Assembly: GCA_019136675.1 (NCBI GenBank)
Contig: JAGVTV010000091.1
Location: 1-33,082, forward strand
Direction of reading: 5' to 3'
DNA from: Bacteroidota bacterium
Lineage (GTDB): Bacteria; Bacteroidota; Bacteroidia; Chitinophagales; Saprospiraceae
Length of the DNA: 33,082 nt
Shown piece after piece: positions 32,063-33,082 of the stretch; the first letter of the stretch is position 1; every line of letters begins with the position of its first letter. The notes below the pieces were generated by a model, which did not search any database, had not been told where the DNA came from, and saw nothing but the letters and a program-made list of their open reading frames with translations. The position numbers were made by a program, and so were the translations under genes.

Positions 32063-32530
32063 CTACCGGTTATGGTATTTTTCGTTTTTTATTATGGTAA
32101 ATGCCCGGTATATCTGTTCAGCAAGAATCAGCCTGCACATCTGGTGAGTAAATGTCATAGGTGACAGGGAAATCAAATCAGCAGCTCTTTCCTTTAGCTT
32201 GGGATGGTGGCCAAAGGCTCCTCCAATCAGGAAAATGACATTGCGGACCGACCGGTTTCTGTAATTATCCAGGTACTCTGCAAATTTTTCTGATGACAAC
32301 AGTTTGCCATTTTCGTCAAGCAATATCAGGACATCGTCATCCTTCAACTTTGATAATACCATCTCGGCTTCACGCAGACTTGTCTCAGCTCCTGTGAGAC
32401 CGGGTTTTACATCCTTCAGCTCTTCATAAATGATCCTGCAATAGTGTTTTAACCTGTCCAGATAAATGCCAATGCCATCAGTCAGGTACTTTTCATTGGT
32501 CTTGCCTATGCTCAGAATCAATAACTTCAT
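32063..32530 (-). CDS. rlmH: 23S rRNA (pseudouridine-1915 N3) methyltransferase
   Basis: RlmH is a SPOUT methyltransferase that methylates pseudouridine 1915 in helix 69 of 23S rRNA, using SAM and acting on the assembled ribosome. The start at 32530 gives 155 residues (MKLLILSIGKT), the standard length; the frame extends 16 codons upstream without similarity. The trefoil-knot region shows FLIGGAFGHHPKLKERAADLISLS and FTHQMCRLILAEQIYRA, and the C-terminus is the usual NEKYHNR. A perfect -7 box (TATTTTTG, 32541-32534 on minus) lies so close that the transcript may have almost no leader. Confidence 0.97.
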   Translation of the reverse strand: MKLLILSIGKTNEKYLTDGIGIYLDRLKHYCRIIYEELKDVKPGLTGAETSLREAEMVLSKLKDDDVLILLDENGKLLSSEKFAEYLDNYRNRSVRNVIFLIGGAFGHHPKLKERAADLISLSPMTFTHQMCRLILAEQIYRAFTIIKNEKYHNR

Positions 32531-32539
32531 CTTCAAAAA

Positions 32540-32579
32540 TATGCAAAATATATGCAATTGACCAAATAATTGGTGCATA
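32540..32579. promoter_or_regulatory. TATGCA repeats in rlmH/Nudix intergenic region
   Basis: TATGCA occurs at 32540-32545 and 32551-32556 as a direct repeat, and TGCATA at 32574-32579 makes an inverted repeat with a 17-bp spacer. It covers the rlmH promoter and lies upstream of the Nudix-fold gene, as expected for an autoregulatory operator. No regulator consensus was matched. Confidence 0.35.
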
Positions 32580-32629
32580 CTTTGTAGAAAATATTAACTT
32601 TATTATCTTCACACGGCAAAATAACCTAC

Positions 32630-33082
32630 ATGCCCACCAAAGCATTGCAAAATATCAATGTTTGGCTAACCCAGATAAACACGGATTTCAAAGCCGCAGT
32701 GTCCGTGGATTGTGTGATTTTTGGATATGATGACAATGCTTTAAAGGTATTGGTTTCTGATTGTGATATGCCTCCGTTTGAGCATGAATGTTCATTGCTT
32801 GGAGACCTGGTGCATCCTGACGAAACCACAGAAATGGCCGCAACCCGGGTCCTGCACGGTAAGACAGGCTTCGAAAATGTGTTTCTGGAGCAGGTGCAGG
32901 TATTCTCAAATATACACAGACATCCTCTGGGACGGGTTATCACTGTGGCATATTATTCCCTTATCAAGATAACGGACGAGCACCTTTCTCACATAGAGGG
33001 CCACAAGGGATTAAAGTGGGTCGAAGTTAATGAAATTAATTCCATGGCCTTTGACCACTTGGAGATTATGCAGACCTGCCTG
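32630..33082 (+). CDS. Nudix-fold protein, NrtR/AraR-type regulator likely, 3' end cut off
   Basis: The open frame from the ATG at 32630 runs to the edge, 151 codons without a stop. The N-terminal part (about 18-140) reads as a Nudix fold (AAVSVDCVIFGYDDNALKVLVS, LLGDLVHPDETTEMAATRVL). The catalytic Nudix box is degraded: after AATRVL the expected EExGU is HGKTGF, so the metal-binding Glu pair is absent. The pattern ...HRHPLGRVITVAYYSLI and the following KWVEVNEI fit the NrtR-like group, where a dead Nudix domain senses a ligand and a C-terminal winged helix binds DNA. The winged helix would lie beyond the window, so the regulator call is provisional. Confidence 0.7.
   Translation, partial: MPTKALQNINVWLTQINTDFKAAVSVDCVIFGYDDNALKVLVSDCDMPPFEHECSLLGDLVHPDETTEMAATRVLHGKTGFENVFLEQVQVFSNIHRHPLGRVITVAYYSLIKITDEHLSHIEGHKGLKWVEVNEINSMAFDHLEIMQTCL

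Overview
The window is chromosomal DNA from a member of the Bacteroidota, most likely a Cytophagales-like heterotroph. Evidence: a TonB-dependent receptor with an N-terminal carboxypeptidase-regulatory-like domain, several promoters with the Bacteroidota -7 element TAnnTTTG, a lone futalosine-pathway menaquinone gene (mqnD), a bacillithiol gene (bshC), a fused E1 alpha/beta ketoacid dehydrogenase, and DUF2911 and DUF6794-like secreted proteins. The assignment is inferred from gene content; no rRNA or tRNA gene was seen. No insertion sequence, prophage or CRISPR array was seen.

Layout. 1-5.3 kb (minus strand): a partial ATP-grasp enzyme, mqnD, a small lipoprotein, a polyprenol-phosphate mannosyltransferase-like GT2 enzyme and a fused E1 alpha/beta dehydrogenase. 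5.6-8.2 kb (plus): uvrB and a CBS-pair protein with a clear terminator. 8.3-10.1 kb (minus): panB followed closely by mltG. 10.5-13.8 kb: accD (plus) overlaps the 3' end of bshC (minus), which lies just downstream of an exported dienelactone-hydrolase-like protein. 13.9-16.5 kb: a TPP riboswitch and the TonB receptor it controls. 16.5-17.8 kb (minus): a DUF151/UVR protein followed by pdxJ. 18.0 kb: a NadR-kinase-like ATPase.

The most notable region is 18.5-27.2 kb, a plus-strand inorganic-sulfur cluster. In order it encodes a TauE/SafE exporter, a persulfide dioxygenase fused to two rhodanese domains (CstB-like), a small rhodanese, two half-size YeeE/YedE transporters, a membrane-anchored diheme cytochrome c resembling thiosulfate dehydrogenase (TsdA), a Tat-exported SoxB-like hydrolase, an exported DsrE protein and an OprD-like porin. 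No SoxXA, SoxYZ or SoxCD gene is present in the window. The promoters of the exporter and the dioxygenase share a 14-bp palindrome (12 of 14 bases identical) at almost the same distance from a perfect -7 box, which suggests one regulator. A plausible reading is that persulfide is oxidised to sulfite and thiosulfate in the cytoplasm, while thiosulfate or a related compound enters through the porin and is processed in the periplasm by the cytochrome, SoxB-like and DsrE proteins, with YeeE/YedE moving it across the inner membrane. The direction of flow is inference.

27.2-33.1 kb: an SRPBCC protein, a LolA-like carrier, pdhA, a DUF6794-like secreted protein, a DUF2911 protein with a strong terminator, a rhlmH-rhomboid pair (rlmH upstream of a rhomboid protease), and the start of a Nudix-fold protein with a degenerate Nudix box that runs off the right edge.
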